Shown here piece after piece: positions 43,372-54,332 of a stretch of 64,000 nucleotides of DNA (its first letter is position 1; each line of letters opens with the position of its first letter). The notes beneath the pieces were generated by a model, which was not told the DNA's origin, did not search any database, and was given only the letters and a program-made list of their open reading frames with translations. The position numbers and the translations under genes were made by a program. This DNA is from Shinisaurus crocodilurus (Eukaryota > Chordata > Lepidosauria > Squamata > Shinisauridae), in assembly GCA_021292165.1 (NCBI GenBank), contig JAHFWL010000286.1, positions 1 through 64,000 on the forward strand. The letters run 5' to 3'.

Positions 43372-44045
43372 TTTTTGGATTACTCGTTTAGATTACTGCA
43401 ATGCGTTATACGTGGGGCTGCCTTTGAAAATGGTCCGGAAACTTCAGCTGGTCCAAAATAGGGCAGCAAGATTGTAAACGGGGACTGGCCGATGTGAACA
43501 TATTATGCCAGTGCTTTCTCATCTGCACTGGCTGCCAGTCTGTTTCTGGGCCCAATTCAAAGTGCTGGTACTAACATTCAAAGCCCTAAACGGCTTGGGG
43601 CCAGAGTATCTGAAGGATCGTCTCCTCCCATATGTACCTGCCCGGACACTAAGATCTTCATCAGCGGTCCTTCTCCAAGAGCCCCTGCCAAAGGAAGTGA
43701 GGCAGGTGGCTACCAGGAGGAGGGCCTTTTCTGCCGTGGCACCTGTGGCACCTCAGTTGTGGAATGAGCTCCCCAAAGAGGCTCACCTGGTGCCTACTTT
43801 GTACTCTTTCCGGTGCCAGGTGAAGACCTTTCTATTCTCCCAGGCCTTTTAATCATCTTAATCATCTTAATTGTTTTAATCTTGTAGCTGTTTTTAATTC
43901 TGCTGCTAGCTCTGTTCGTTTTTAATCTGTGGTTTTAAATTTTATATTTATTTTATATTTTATTTTATGGTTTTAACTGTTGTAAACCGCCCAGAGAGCT
44001 TCGGCTATTGGGCGGTATAAAAATGTATTAAATAAATAAATAAAA
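43372..44045 (+). mobile_element. L2 LINE, C-terminal end and 3' UTR
   Basis: 5'-truncated L2. The ORF2 C-terminus runs from LDYCNALYVGLPLK (43388) through KLQLVQNRAARL, then LHWLPVCFWAQFKVL, ALNGLGPEYL and LLPYVPARTLRSS, to FLFSQAF (43852). The frame is open apart from one TAA at 43475-43477. The 3' UTR ends aaaccgcccagagagcttcg, ggcggtataaaaatg and (TAAA)n. The best-preserved L2 in the window. Confidence 0.9.
43505..43852 (+). pseudogene. L2 ORF2 C-terminal fragment (115 codons)
   Basis: Open remainder after the TAA at 43475. It matches the conserved C-terminal domain of L2-clade ORF2 (LHWLPV, KALNGLGP, RRAFSAVAP, LWNELP, FRCQVKTFLF) over its full length, with a VAP duplication (gtggcacct repeated at 43737-43754). 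Endonuclease and catalytic RT are missing. Confidence 0.85.
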
Positions 44046-44576
44046 ATATTTTTTTTTTGTCATCAGCTGTTTCAGTTGCAGATACATTCAATAATGAACT
44101 GCTTTCTTCAGTCCTCAGGGTGGTACAAAAGATCTCAGAGTTTGAGGTTCAAAACAAGTTGTGATTTCTTTAACCTACTGGTAGAGTATTAAGATCTCTT
44201 TCTTTGAGCTCTGTGGAATTTGAACTAGACACTTTCTCCACTTCGGTTCCTCTCCCCACTCTGATCTGCAACCTTCTGCTAACACTGAAGGGCCAGGAGC
44301 AGGAATATGAAGGTTCCTGATGTTCATGAGGAGGCTGAGCAACACAGAACAACGCTGAACCCTGCATCATACAACTCATGCCATAATAGGGGTTTTTTTT
44401 TCATGGATTTTGGTGGGGATTCTTGGGGATGATGTGCCTGCATTTCGTCTCTACTGCACACAGTATTTCAGAACAGTCATCTCCCTACTTCTGTTTCCCT
44501 TTCTCCTTCAGAGTGATCAGCAATTCCAGTCAACCCCTCAGTGGTGGTGAATACAAAAGAGAAACATTAAGGCACA
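44046..44576. other. No recognisable feature
   Basis: Unassigned sequence up to the target duplication of the next element. Confidence 0.4.
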
Positions 44577-45215
44577 CAGGGCCGGCGCTACCGCTAGGCC
44601 AACTAGGCGGTTGCCTAGGGCGCGCGGCTGAAGAGGGCGCCCGGCTGAAGAGGGCGCGGAAACGCTGCGCTCCTCTTCGCTGCCGCTGTGCCGTCCCCGC
44701 CAGGCCTCCGCCTCGCCTCCCCACCCTCCTGCCTGCCGCAGCCGCGCCTCCCCCCGCCCACCCGCTCGCTCGCTCACTCGCCCGCCGCTGCGCCTCCCCC
44801 CGCCCTCCGCCCTCCCGCTCGCTCGCTCGCTGCCGCTGCACCTCCCACCGCCACCGCCATCGCCACCCCCCCAACCCCCCCGGCACCCCCCCAACCCCCC
44901 CGTCACCTACCTTCGTCGCGTCGCTTCCGGAGCCCCGCCCGCGTTGTTTTGGCGGGAGGCAACAGGGCTTAAACAGCCCTGTTGCCATGGTTTCCCCGGG
45001 CAAAAAACAGTGCGGGGGTCCCGTCGCGTCACGTCACTTCAGGAGCAGCAGCCGCAGCAGCAGCAGCAGCCGCCGCCGCCGCCGCCGCAGCCAGGGCGGG
45101 GGGGGGAAGGTAGGTTGGTGGTGGCGGCGCAGGGTTTGTTTTTTTTTGCTTTGGAGAGGGGGGGGTGCTAAATATTTTTTCGCCTGGGGCGCCAAACTGC
45201 CCTGCACCGGTCCTG
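44577..45215. mobile_element. GC-rich hAT element with perfect 8-bp target duplication
   Basis: Ends CAGGGCCGG and CCGGTCCTG, flanked exactly by aaggcaca at 44569-44576 and 45216-45223. Subterminal ctaggcggttgcctagggcg and tcgcctggggcgcc pair. The 639-bp interior is far richer in C+G and CpG than anything else here and includes (CAG)n(CCG)n at 45045-45087, a 10-bp hairpin caacagggct/agccctgttg at 44960-44984, and gttgccatggtttcc (44981-44995), close to an RFX X-box. The long frames across it (up to 269 codons, Pro/Ser/Arg-rich) are by-products of composition. No transposase. Confidence 0.85.
45045..45087. repeat. (CAG)n(CCG)n trinucleotide repeat
   Basis: CAG-rich units with CCG interruptions, then six CCG/CGC units, inside the GC-rich hAT element. 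Confidence 0.9.
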
Positions 45216-45541
45216 AAGGCACATGGGTGTAGCATACAGGGACAATCATCAAATATATGCCAGTTATCTGAGAGTTTGCTTTGACACACTCCAATGTGAA
45301 GGAGGAGCACTTTGCTTCTCCCCACAATCCAGGCCTTGCTTTAGGAGTGGAAGGCAGTGGCATCGGAGTGACATTTCCTTTCCTTTCCTTACCTTCCCCA
45401 ATCCTCAAATCGGCTTGAGGTGGGAGGAGTTTGGGAGTATTGATGGGAAGTGGGCTCCAGGCCACAACCTCCTACATTTTTGTGGGAGGAGAATATCCTC
45501 TGTTGCTGACACTGCTGCTGAGGGGCCCTGTATATATAAGA

Positions 45542-45676
45542 CAGCCTTCCCCAACCTGGTGTCCTTCAGATGTGTTGGACTACAGCTCCTAGCATGCTCC
45601 AGCCTGCCATGCTGGCTGGGACATGCTGGGAGTTGTAGTCCAACACACCTGGAAGGCACCATATTGGGGAAGGCTG
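45542..45676. mobile_element. M1 palindromic hAT-like MITE, well preserved
   Basis: Left cagccttccccaacctggtg, right caccatattggggaaggctg. The arms pair for most of the 135 bp, with centre catgctggctgggacatgct. Flanks atataaga and atgtaggc agree at 5 of 8. Confidence 0.8.
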
Positions 45677-46815
45677 ATGTAGGCTCTCCCTCTCCTCATC
45701 ATAATGATGCCGCTAGTTTCCTTTTTTCCTTTTTTCTATTTTAGCTTTTATCAGTCTTCCAGATTCATAATTGATTTGCTTCAGAAAATCTTGATTCATT
45801 TCCCTCGTTTTCCTTGGTTTGTGTCCTGGTGAATGTACATCTGCTAAGTACAACCCCTAAAAAGACCAATACAACCTGCTGCAAGTAGTCAGCAACACCT
45901 TTCTTACAATCATGATCTGAAAGCTTATAGTTTACTTTCGTGCTCCATTTTCACGGAGTCGACTTGCAAATCTTTTGGAGCTGCTTATCTGGGTGGAACC
46001 AGAAGCCAAGACTCTCACAAGGCAGCTTCTTATATTGCTTTGTGTGTGTTCTGTTTGAAGACCAGATAGGTTTGGCTTAGCGTGGGAATAATACCTTGGG
46101 TGCTGTTCTGCCATCTGCTCTTCTGGAAAGTGAGAAAGCTTTGTGCTGCTAGTGTTCAAACACATATGTATAATGAAGTCTATAATAGAATTAGTAAAAC
46201 ATTTGCAATTCAGAAAGCACCACCTATTCTATCACTCTTCTCCAGTCGGCCTTTTCCCAGACCTGGAATGAATGCACGGGGACAGGGGGAAACATTGCGG
46301 CTGCTCCCAGGGGGTGGGGGTGGGGCATGGCAGGGAGTGTGCAGATGCATGCCATGTTGAGCATGCTCCTGCGGCTGGCGCCTGGGCATATATAAGGCAG
46401 CCCCATCCCTCACTGGCCCCCTTTCCATTTGGTGGCGCCCACTCTAAAGGGATTCAGTATAGGTATTACTGGTCACCGACTGGAACCGAGTAGGATTTTT
46501 TTGCTCGGTCACCTAATTGGTGTGGCAAGCAGGGTTCGTTGGTTGGTTGGTTGGTTGGTTTTTTTACCTATTCTGCACTGATCCAGCAGGGAGGAAATTG
46601 GCCAGGAGGGATGGGGTGCTGGTTTAAATAGGATGGTCACAATGGAAGGCCAGTGCGGAAATAAGAACAAGGCCTAGCAGTGGGCACCCAGAGGCAGCTT
46701 TATGGAGAAAAGTTTGGGGGTTGTCATAAATGTTTCCTTTGGGGCTGTGGATGATGGGCCCACCCGGAACACCCACCGCAAGTCATGGGCTGGGGGGGGG
46801 GGTTGGTGAGTCAGG
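45677..46815. other. Unassigned; (GGTT)n at 46539-46560
   Basis: About 1.1 kb without recognised genes. 46240-46440 is G+C-rich and gives overlapping frames on both strands without motifs. Confidence 0.4.
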
Positions 46816-47221
46816 TAGGGTGGCCCTGTGCCCCCTTTTACATAGGAGACACCTCCATTTTGAAGCCATCCTCTATTTGAAGGGCTGTCCAGTCCAAGTC
46901 CAGTTTAAAGATATGGAACCCTCAGAAAGAAGAGCTGGACCTTGAAGTAGCCCATCGACAGCACCTTGACAGCAGACTGAGCCAGGTGGCACACAGGTCT
47001 ATACTAGCATGATACGTACTGTATTTCTACTTGAGAGGGCTCCTCCCTTGAAGGCAGCCTAGAAATAATTTCAGATAGAATTTTAAATAGATTTAAATTA
47101 TAATAATTATTTCTAAAATAGCACCTATAAATTAGCATATGCAAATTATATGTAAATGTCTGCCCTCTTTTTTGCTGATGCATGTTCTCTTTTTTTGGAG
47201 ATTCACACAAGTGGCCACCCT
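46816..47221. mobile_element. TAGGGTGGCCA element (family M6), long form
   Basis: Left tagggtggccctgtgcccc, right acaagtggccaccct. Interior gaagggctgtccagtccaag and ttagcatatgcaaattatat match 58400 and 23560. 406 bp. Confidence 0.6.
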
Positions 47222-47499
47222 CATCAGGAGGGCCTCCCTCAACCAGAACACCAGGTCTCAAGTGTTGAGTAGTGAAGTGATGAGAAACTGAGAGCTACAT
47301 GTATGTATGAAAAATAAGCCTCTACTACTTCCAAGTAAAAGTTTTACACTGCTAAACATTGGAAGAATGGAGAAGAATAAGACAGAGTTCTTTTGGACAG
47401 GAAACATGAAGTTCTAGGGAAATCCCATTCCCAGAGCAAAATCACTCTCACTTAAACAACTTTAACAATTTTTTTAAAGAACTCTGCAGCACCACTCTG
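47222..47499. other. No recognisable feature
   Basis: Unassigned. Confidence 0.4.
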
Positions 47500-47640
47500 A
47501 TGTGTCTCAAAGAGGCTTAGCCCCAGGTAAAAATGTGTACAGGATTGCAGCTAAAACTATGCCTATCGACTTAAGAGATTATTACCATTACTTTTAATGG
47601 GGCTTACTCTCAAGTATGCATAAGACTATAGCCTTTGTTA
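47500..47640. repeat. Squamate aatggggcttactc-type dispersed repeat
   Basis: gtgtacaggattgcagctaa, then tactttta.atggggcttact and ctcaagtatgcataagac; same family as 32498. Two partial copies back to back. Confidence 0.45.
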
Positions 47641-47804
47641 CTTAAAGCCTCTTTAACTTTTGGTTCTATATTGTAACTTAACATGTATTCTTAAATAAAG
47701 TTGTAGTGTTTCGCCAAATGTTATTTCAAATCCACTCCTTTTGAAGTGACTCATGTGATATCCTTTGGACATTGTATCCAGTTGCTTCATATTACTTCAT
47801 CTGA

Positions 47805-47912
47805 ACATAAGAAGAGCCCTGTGGATCACACCAAAGGCCTACCTAGTCCATCCTTCTGTTGGCCAACAAGATGCATATAAGAAGCCCACAAGCAGAACAT
47901 GAACCCGTATGA
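47805..47912 (+). mobile_element. Squamate dispersed repeat (cataagaagagccctg type)
   Basis: gaacataagaagagccctgt then ggatcacaccaaaggcctac, tagtccatccttctgttggc and gaagcccacaagcagaacat. A common squamate interspersed repeat; related to 7367-7440. SINE or LINE origin not decided. Confidence 0.55.
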
Positions 47913-48729
47913 CATCTTAGTTCTTTGTGTCCCATTTGGGGGAGGGGGGATAGCTCTGCTAATTTTCTGCTAATTTGAGTCAAACATGGATTGTGTTTGT
48001 TTGTCCACTACTATTTGTCCTTTTAGAGGTTTATAATTCCACTCTATTCCTAATACAATTTTATAAATTACAGTGTCTTTCTCAAAAGACCTATGATTGC
48101 CAAATATTGTTGCATTTAATCTCAGAGCTGGTATACTCTGCGAAAATTATTCTTTTTATATATTGAAAACTGTTTTCATTGTTAAGCTCTGTAGCTGAGG
48201 GAAAATATTATTCAACAGAATATAGTACCTTTCTCTCTCTCGTTCTTGCAAACATAAATCTCACATCCAGGTTTCCAGGTTTCCAAAATGAAGCCTGAGT
48301 AATGTTGCCTATTATATGACTTGACTCCACCATATTTCTATTCACTCCCTTTACCTCATCACAAAGACAGCAATCCTGGCAGCTGGAGTTATTATGCCCT
48401 TGGAGAATGTATGTGAGCTCTGTGCCTGTCTTTCCAATTCATCAGATTCTACCTTTATTGGGACATTGTCCAAAATCCGGAACTGGTGTCCAAGAACTTA
48501 AAGGCTATGACTTATTAGCTCAGAATGTGCAACAGAATGGAAATATATTTTACATTTTAAAAGTTCAGTTTGGTGAATATTTTCTTCTAGAAAATGTCTC
48601 TATTCTAAACAACAAGTTTAGAATGAAAATGGGAGCTCGATCTCATGATGACTAAACCGCTGTTTTATCGCTGAGGATGGAAAATGTATTTTTCCACTCG
48701 CAGTGACTTTAAAATAACTTCTCAAACTT
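47913..48729. other. No recognisable feature
   Basis: About 820 bp of A+T-rich unassigned sequence. Confidence 0.4.
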
Positions 48730-49152
48730 AGGGATGAGCAAATCTGTCAGGTTCACTTTCTCCCTCATCTGATTTTTTTTTTTTTAACCCTCAAATTTCC
48801 CCCCCCCCCAAATATGAAGAACTTTGCAAATCGTTAAGTTCTTATTAAAAAATGCACTGAAATGAAATTCATCTGCCTGTTAAAGACAAGGAGCCTGACT
48901 GGGGGTGGGGGGGTAGAGGTGCAACACTAATTAAGAACTTGGTTGCACAGGGATTCAAACCCAGGCTTTGAAGAGCTAAGCAGTCAAAGCCCTGAGCCTT
49001 CATGGACAGATCCGTCAGTTTTTGCCTTCTCCCACATTCAGTTTTTGTTTTGTTTTTTTAATCTCAAGTTCTCTTTTTCCTGAATATACTGAACTTTGCC
49101 ATTTTTGCTGAATTCTTATCAGCACTGAAATGAAATTCTTGCTCATCCCTAT
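48730..49152. mobile_element. MITE family M3, complete
   Basis: Left tagggatgagcaaatctgtc, right gaattcttatcagcactgaa then attcttgctcatccct(a). The terminal 14 bases are inverted repeats. The interior matches 16065-16446 (gccttcatggacagatccgt, cagtttttgccttctcccac). 423 bp. Confidence 0.75.
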
Positions 49153-49436
49153 CAAAATAAGTGAGTGCTGCCTCCAAGAATAAAAAAAAATTATCATTAT
49201 ATAGGATATATATGTTACCGTGAAAGTCCAAACTTTGGTGAATGGTGACATTCACATGGCAGTGCTAACAATCCAAGATGAACATTGTAAATCTCTTGCA
49301 TTCAGAAACCGAAGGTTGTCAGTTTGGTAATACAGCAGCGCCGATCTGGGAAGTAAGATCAGTAATTTGAAACCCTAAAATCTGTGGACAAGTTTTGATA
49401 GGGTGGGGGGGCACTTCATAAGAATTCATAGCAAAG
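49153..49436. other. No recognisable feature
   Basis: Unassigned. Confidence 0.4.

Positions 49437-49470
<34 letters not shown>
49437..49470. repeat. (CA)n microsatellite
   Basis: About 16 CA units. Confidence 0.95.
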
Positions 49471-49472
<2 letters not shown>

Positions 49473-50478
49473 CATGTGGACCTGGTGTCCACATGTGCAC
49501 ATTTACCCAGTTTCCACTTTTCTTCTCTCCCTTTTGCGCAGAAAAAAGGTTCTCAGTATTCAGAAAAATCTTACATTTTTACACATGGACTCCATGGTCA
49601 CTCATGGCTTCCTATCCATGGTGGCAGGAGGATGTGGTCCCAGACCCTTCCACCTTACCTCACGGCACGTTGTCTATGTCAAGGAGGCTGAATATCTGAA
49701 CCACATTCAGGATCAAAAACAGCTGTTCTCAGAGGGAAAACTGCACATTCACTGGGAGTGTCAATATTTGTTTTTATTCCTATAGTTTCCACCACTGAAA
49801 AAGCAGGCCATTTTTTTGTAAACTGAGCAGTGGTTTGTCTCTTCAGCAGCAGGAACTCCAGTGCCAAAGCCAACAACTGGAACAATGGCTGTCCATGTGG
49901 TTGTCTCTTTCTGACACATAGCACCGGCCAGTATAGAGTAGCTCCTGCACAATAGGTCTGCTCTCAAGTCATAACTGATTAAATGGCCGTGCCCACCTTT
50001 GTTGAAATGAAAACTGGAAGCAACAAATGGAGACATTGCTATTTGGAAAAGGGAAATATATCCACAAAATAGAAACTTAGCAAATTGAAACAACCTGGCT
50101 ATAATGATTGCAAGCAAACTGGTGGTTCAATACTTGTATTTGCTATTATGGCTTCTCACTTGCATTTAGCAGCTGTTGATTGCTTGGCTCACTGAAGCAT
50201 ATGATGCTGAACAAAACCATGGGTCAATAAAGTCATTTATAATGATCAGCCCGCCAGCTAAAATAGGTGATGAATCAGTCTAAATTCCCTCTGGTGCCAA
50301 TCCGAACTGGGAAATGCTATGCTTCTGTAGGAGGAGGCCACTGTATAATGGACAACCAAACCTGCACATCTCCATAATTATTTTTTATTATCCTAATTGA
50401 AATTGAGATCTGCCTCTCTCAGCTGAAATAAAGGACCATGAAGCATTACATACAAACACTGAATGGTAGTAGAAAATT
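49471..50478. other. Unassigned, non-repetitive sequence
   Basis: About 1 kb without recognised repeats. 50150-50330 is high-complexity (gcatatgatgctgaacaaaa, gtcatttataatgatcagcc) and is a candidate for conserved non-coding sequence, untested. Confidence 0.35.
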
Positions 50479-50492
50479 TATGTATGTATGTA

Positions 50493-50549
<57 letters not shown>
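50479..50549. repeat. (TATG)n(TG)n(TA)n compound microsatellite
   Basis: Four TATG units, about twelve TG units, then about sixteen TA units. Confidence 0.95.
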
Positions 50550-50551
<2 letters not shown>

Positions 50552-50739
50552 CTGTAAGATAGCAAACATTTACCATTCTTGCAATGTTAGTTCCACCATA
50601 CCATGCTTGCCTGATTATCTATTTACCAACTACATCCAAAGGATGGTAGAGTACAGTATTTTGTGAGACTTCACTTCATGTACGGTGTGTTTTTACCCTT
50701 ATTTGGGCATTATGTAAAAATAGTTACCTCAACCAAGAA

Positions 50740-51306
50740 TGTACCAAAACAGGGAAATCCGACTCGCTTGAGCTTGCCAGATTGCCTGATTCCGATCCGA
50801 TGATAGGAAGTGGATGAAGTTGAGTTTGTTTGTTTTTTCATGGACTTCCGTCTGTAAGACAGACTGCAATTTGAGGGGGTTTTTTTCAAACCACCAATGG
50901 AATTTGTGCAAAACAGCGCCGGGAAAGCATGTGATTTTAAGTGATTTGCACAAATTGTGCTAGCACCACATCGGTCTTGGGTGTTGTTTTGTGCAAAAGT
51001 GGCCGTTTTTGTGCAAAACGACACTCCAAAACCATGTGGCTCTAGTGCAATTTGCACAAATTACACAAGTTACATGAAAACCATATGCTTTCCTGGCACC
51101 ATTTTGCGCAAATTCCATTGGCAGTTTGAAAAAAAAATATGCAGCTCACGGTCCACCTTACAGAGAGAAATATGTTGGCTGGCTCATCTTGCACTGCGGT
51201 GAGTTGGTGCCAGTGTGTGGGCAGTGAACTTGAATCCAGGGGGCCGAACCAAGCAAATCTGATGGATTTTCACACACCCCAAACAGATTCCTCACACATC
51301 CCTAAT
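50740..51306. mobile_element. MITE-like element with long internal inverted repeat
   Basis: The arm at 50880-50960 (ttcaaaccaccaatggaatt, tgtgcaaaacagcgccggga, aagcatgtg) pairs with 51045-51135 (catatgctttcctggcacca, ttttgcgcaaattccattgg). The right end is cacacatccctaatt, matching TAGGGATGTG ends; the left end is not found. Confidence 0.6.
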
Positions 51307-51341
51307 TGTCCTCAACACATGAGCGGGGATAGGGCAGGGTT

Positions 51342-51930
51342 CCCCATTCTGGAAATTAGCATTCTGCTAGTTTCGTGATGTTTCTGAAACCACGATTTCT
51401 CATTCCAGTAGCAGTCAGACAGTATAGGGTACTGTGCAAAGGATAGGATGTGTTCTGCCATTGGCTCTTGGGGAAAGCCTTGTCCCCTCATTAATTTTTC
51501 CCTTCAGAGCCATAGCTGTACATGTGAAACCACCTTCCCTGGAGATATTTGTGCTGCACGCACAGATGCCAGAAGAAAGGCTAAATCATGCATATGATAT
51601 TGGGGGCAGAGCTGCTCAGCATGACCCTGTCCCTGCTTGTGCTGCTTGTTGAGGTAACTACTTTTAAATAATGCCTGAATAGGGCTCTTTTTAAATCCAC
51701 ATGCATGCTGAAGTTGCAGTAGGCACAGTACCCACGATCTAGAGCCCCACACGTGTCTATGGCTCTGAAGGGAAAAATTAATGAGGGGACAAGGCTTTCC
51801 CCAAGAGCCAATGGCAGAACACATCCTATCCTTTGCACAGTACCCTATACTGTCTGACTGCTACTGGAATGAGAAATCGTGGTTTCAGAAACATCACAAA
51901 ACGAGCAGAATGCTAATTTCCAGAATGGGG
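51342..51930. repeat. Inverted repeat, 174-bp arms, 98.9% identical
   Basis: Left arm 51342-51515 and right arm 51757-51930 are complementary with 2 mismatches and no gaps. The spacer is 241 bp of unrelated sequence. Both arms start ccccattctggaaattagca at the outer end and finish catag at the inner end. Neither flank continues the pairing. Possibly a transposon with long inverted ends, a recent inverted duplication or gene conversion between arms. Confidence 0.9.
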
Positions 51931-51970
51931 CAGGTCAGTGGAGCTTTCAAAAGGGAGCTCTGGTGAACTG

Positions 51971-52066
51971 CTCCATTCCGGAAATGAATGTTGGTGCTCA
52001 TTTCTGGGGTTATTTTTTGGAACCACAAGTTCCTGTTGCGTGAGCAGTCAGTTCTGCTTCTGCAAG
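51971..52066 (+). repeat. Diverged third copy of the 51342 arm
   Basis: ctccattccggaaatgaatg, gtgctcatttctggggttat, tttggaaccacaagttcctg and gagcagtcagttct line up with the left arm, with many more differences than separate the two arms. Confidence 0.6.
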
Positions 52067-52379
52067 AGAACCTGTGGAGGTGTAGTGGCAGTATAGGATA
52101 TTGTCCTTTGGCTTCAGTCATCCTTGTTCTTGTCCATATTCAGTTTGTTTCAATACAGATAAGACACGGCCTCTTCATTTATGTCTCCAAACATTATCCA
52201 ACTTGTTACATCATTTTTGTCTGAAATGCACATGGTCTTTCAGAAAGCAATTGTTTATGCTCCAAAATAACAAGTTTATTTTCACCCAAGCAATGATTCA
52301 GGGTTTGTTTGCTTTTTAATGATAGTGGGTTAATTCTTATTACTGAAATATTTTGATGGCCCTAATCGGATAATCATGA
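52067..52379. other. No recognisable feature
   Basis: Unassigned. Confidence 0.4.
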
Positions 52380-52560
52380 AAAAAATAGTTGCAACAAAAT
52401 CCCATTGAGAGCAATGGAATGGAACTTGTACACAACCAATTTGAGTCCCATTTATTTCATGCAGCCCTATCCTATGCACAGTTACTTGCAATAAAGCAAG
52501 TCCTTCTCATTTATTCAAAGACACTTACTTTCAAGTGACTATGCACAGGATTGCAGCCTT
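52380..52560. repeat. Squamate dispersed repeat, several partial units
   Basis: cccattgagagcaatggaat, gcagccctatcctatgcaca and gtgactatgcacaggattgc with agcct belong to the 32498 family; the order suggests two joined copies. Confidence 0.45.
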
Positions 52561-52662
52561 AGTCACAGCAACTTTTGGTGGATTATGTCCAGTCCACTGT
52601 TTTCATCAATACATTTCCAGATGGAGAAGATCCATGGCCTTCATGCATTGTGTGATCTACTC

Positions 52663-52998
52663 TAAGGATGTGCGCGGAGCTCAATTGGGGGGTGGAAGTC
52701 CAGTGAACTCGCCAGGATCGACCCCCTGAGTTCCGCTCACCCTACCTTTTCACTGGTTTGACTCGTGCTCTCGTAAACTTAGCTGGGGAAGCGACTTCCG
52801 GTTTCCAGCGCTACATTGTTTATGTGGAAAATGGCATAAGATACGTTAAAAATGGCCACAATTTGTGTGATTTGTGCAAATCATGGCAGTTTTTAACATA
52901 TTTTATGCTATTTTCTACGTAAACAATGTAGAGCCTGGGACCTGGAAGTCCAGCGAGCATCTCAGCTAGCGCTCATGCACGGTTCAGCCCACCCTTAA
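52663..52998. mobile_element. MITE family M4 with long internal hairpin
   Basis: Left taaggatgtgcgcggagctc, then aattggggggtggaagtcc; right ...cagcccaccctta. The middle pairs gcgctacattgtttatgtgg (52809) with ttttctacgtaaacaatgta (52912), with gtgtgatttgtgcaaat at the centre. Inverted relative at 19519. Confidence 0.65.
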
Positions 52999-53559
52999 AT
53001 CTCCATATAAATATTGATCTGAGAAAGTGCTATTAGTCCTTAAATAATAATAATGTCATCATGGGCTATTTATGTAACCTTCCTGTTTTAAAATCCCTCC
53101 ATTTTCCAAAGTTTCCACTATAACCTTGCTTTGTAAGTCAGATTCTAGCTACATTTCCATTAACAGGCTACTCTGCGGTACAATTTTCATCATCCCATAC
53201 TGTCTTAGCCCACTTCTGTGAGAGGAGCTATGTACGAAATGAGGGCAATTTTGTGAATTATCTTTAACCCACTGGAATGGAAACTAATTAGGCAAATGGC
53301 TATTGAATGGGGTGCAAACAAAGGCAGTAGACTCTGCAGTAAGCAATAGAAGGGAATAGACAATTCTTGATTTCTGATTGCTAACAGCTAGAGTGTGTTT
53401 AGATTAAACTTTTGGGAAGTGCTTTTACATTCTCAGGTAAGGCAATAATAAAAGGTTTGTTTAGAGCCCATATTGGGTTGCCAGAAGGAATGGCTGAGAA
53501 ATTGGTTCAGTTAGCATTTCAATGCAAATTTACCAAATTCACAGTTCCCAAACTTAAGC
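52999..53559. other. Unassigned, non-repetitive sequence
   Basis: High-complexity sequence, including gggcaattttgtgaattatc and actggaatggaaactaatta near 53250. Candidate conserved non-coding DNA, not testable here. Confidence 0.35.
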
Positions 53560-53861
53560 ATGAACCTGAATACAGTTAGACTTCAAAATCCATAATTCTG
53601 CAGTTTGCAATGCAATTCACACAAAAAGCACACACACAAAAAGCACACACAAATGTGTGCATTTGAAAAAGTGCACACAGCAATGTGTACATTTGAAACT
53701 GTACCGAAAACATGTGCGTAATTGGGGAAATGCACACAAACGCTTTCTTCAGTGGAAAAACCATGTGCAGAAATGCATACAAAATTTGAAAAAATGCGTA
53801 CGGAAATTTATATATTTTGAAAAATGTGCATGAAAATATGTACGAATGCTCATGGAGACTA

Positions 53862-53892
<31 letters not shown>

Positions 53893-53945
53893 CAAAGTGG
53901 AAATGGGACAGAACCTGATCAAAACTGAACTTGTTGCCAAATGGC
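53560..53945. mobile_element. MITE family M2
   Basis: Repeated aatgtgtgcatttgaaaaag, tgcacacagcaatgtgtaca and aaaaatgtgcatgaaaatat blocks as in 22921 and 10198; gcacacaaacgctttcttca corresponds to cacacaaacaagctttaatc at 10349. Includes (CA)n at 53864-53890. Ends unclear. Confidence 0.5.
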
Positions 53946-53996
53946 TGATGTGCCGAGTTTAGCTCCACAGGTCACAAGTTGTGCAAGCTTGTCTTA

Positions 53997-53998
<2 letters not shown>

Positions 53999-54032
<34 letters not shown>
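53999..54032. repeat. (GT)n microsatellite
   Basis: About 17 GT units. Confidence 0.95.
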
Positions 54033-54033
<1 letters not shown>

Positions 54034-54084
54034 GGGGGTGGGTCTAATTTACTTTCATTCTTCTTATGGACAAGAGTTATTGAA

Positions 54085-54332
54085 ATTTTAGGGGTTAGAT
54101 CCGGGATCTGCCTTCTGCGAGAGGAAGGGCTCCGTTTGCAGAAGGAACCCCTGCCTGATTTTTGGGAATCCCCCTCCCAACACACCACAGCTCACTCCAT
54201 TCAGCAGGATCCCCTATCCCTCTGTGTAGCATTCTCCAGGGGGCTTGTGCTTCTGTGGGAAGGATGGGATGGGGAAGTCCTCTTCTTCAAGCACAGTTGA
54301 TCCAGCACAAATCTGGATCCATTCCTAGTTTG
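54085..54332. repeat. Dispersed repeat, unknown class (copy 2)
   Basis: Partner of 1567-1795: gttagatccgggatctgcct, gcctgatttttggg, cattcagcaggatcccctat, gcattctccagggggct and ctggatccattccta at the right. Ends tagg...ggatcc / ggatccattccta are loosely inverted. Confidence 0.5.

Noticed and set aside
44423..45232. Plus-strand open frame of 269 codons, rich in Pro, Ser and Arg, with long frames on the other strand
   Set aside because: It coincides with the GC-rich hAT element, crosses its ends, has homopolymeric Ser/Arg and Pro runs and no domain. Stop codons are rare simply because of composition.
50479..50549. Short regular units that could suggest an array
   Set aside because: Ordinary compound microsatellite; no direct repeats with unique spacers of CRISPR type occur anywhere in the window.
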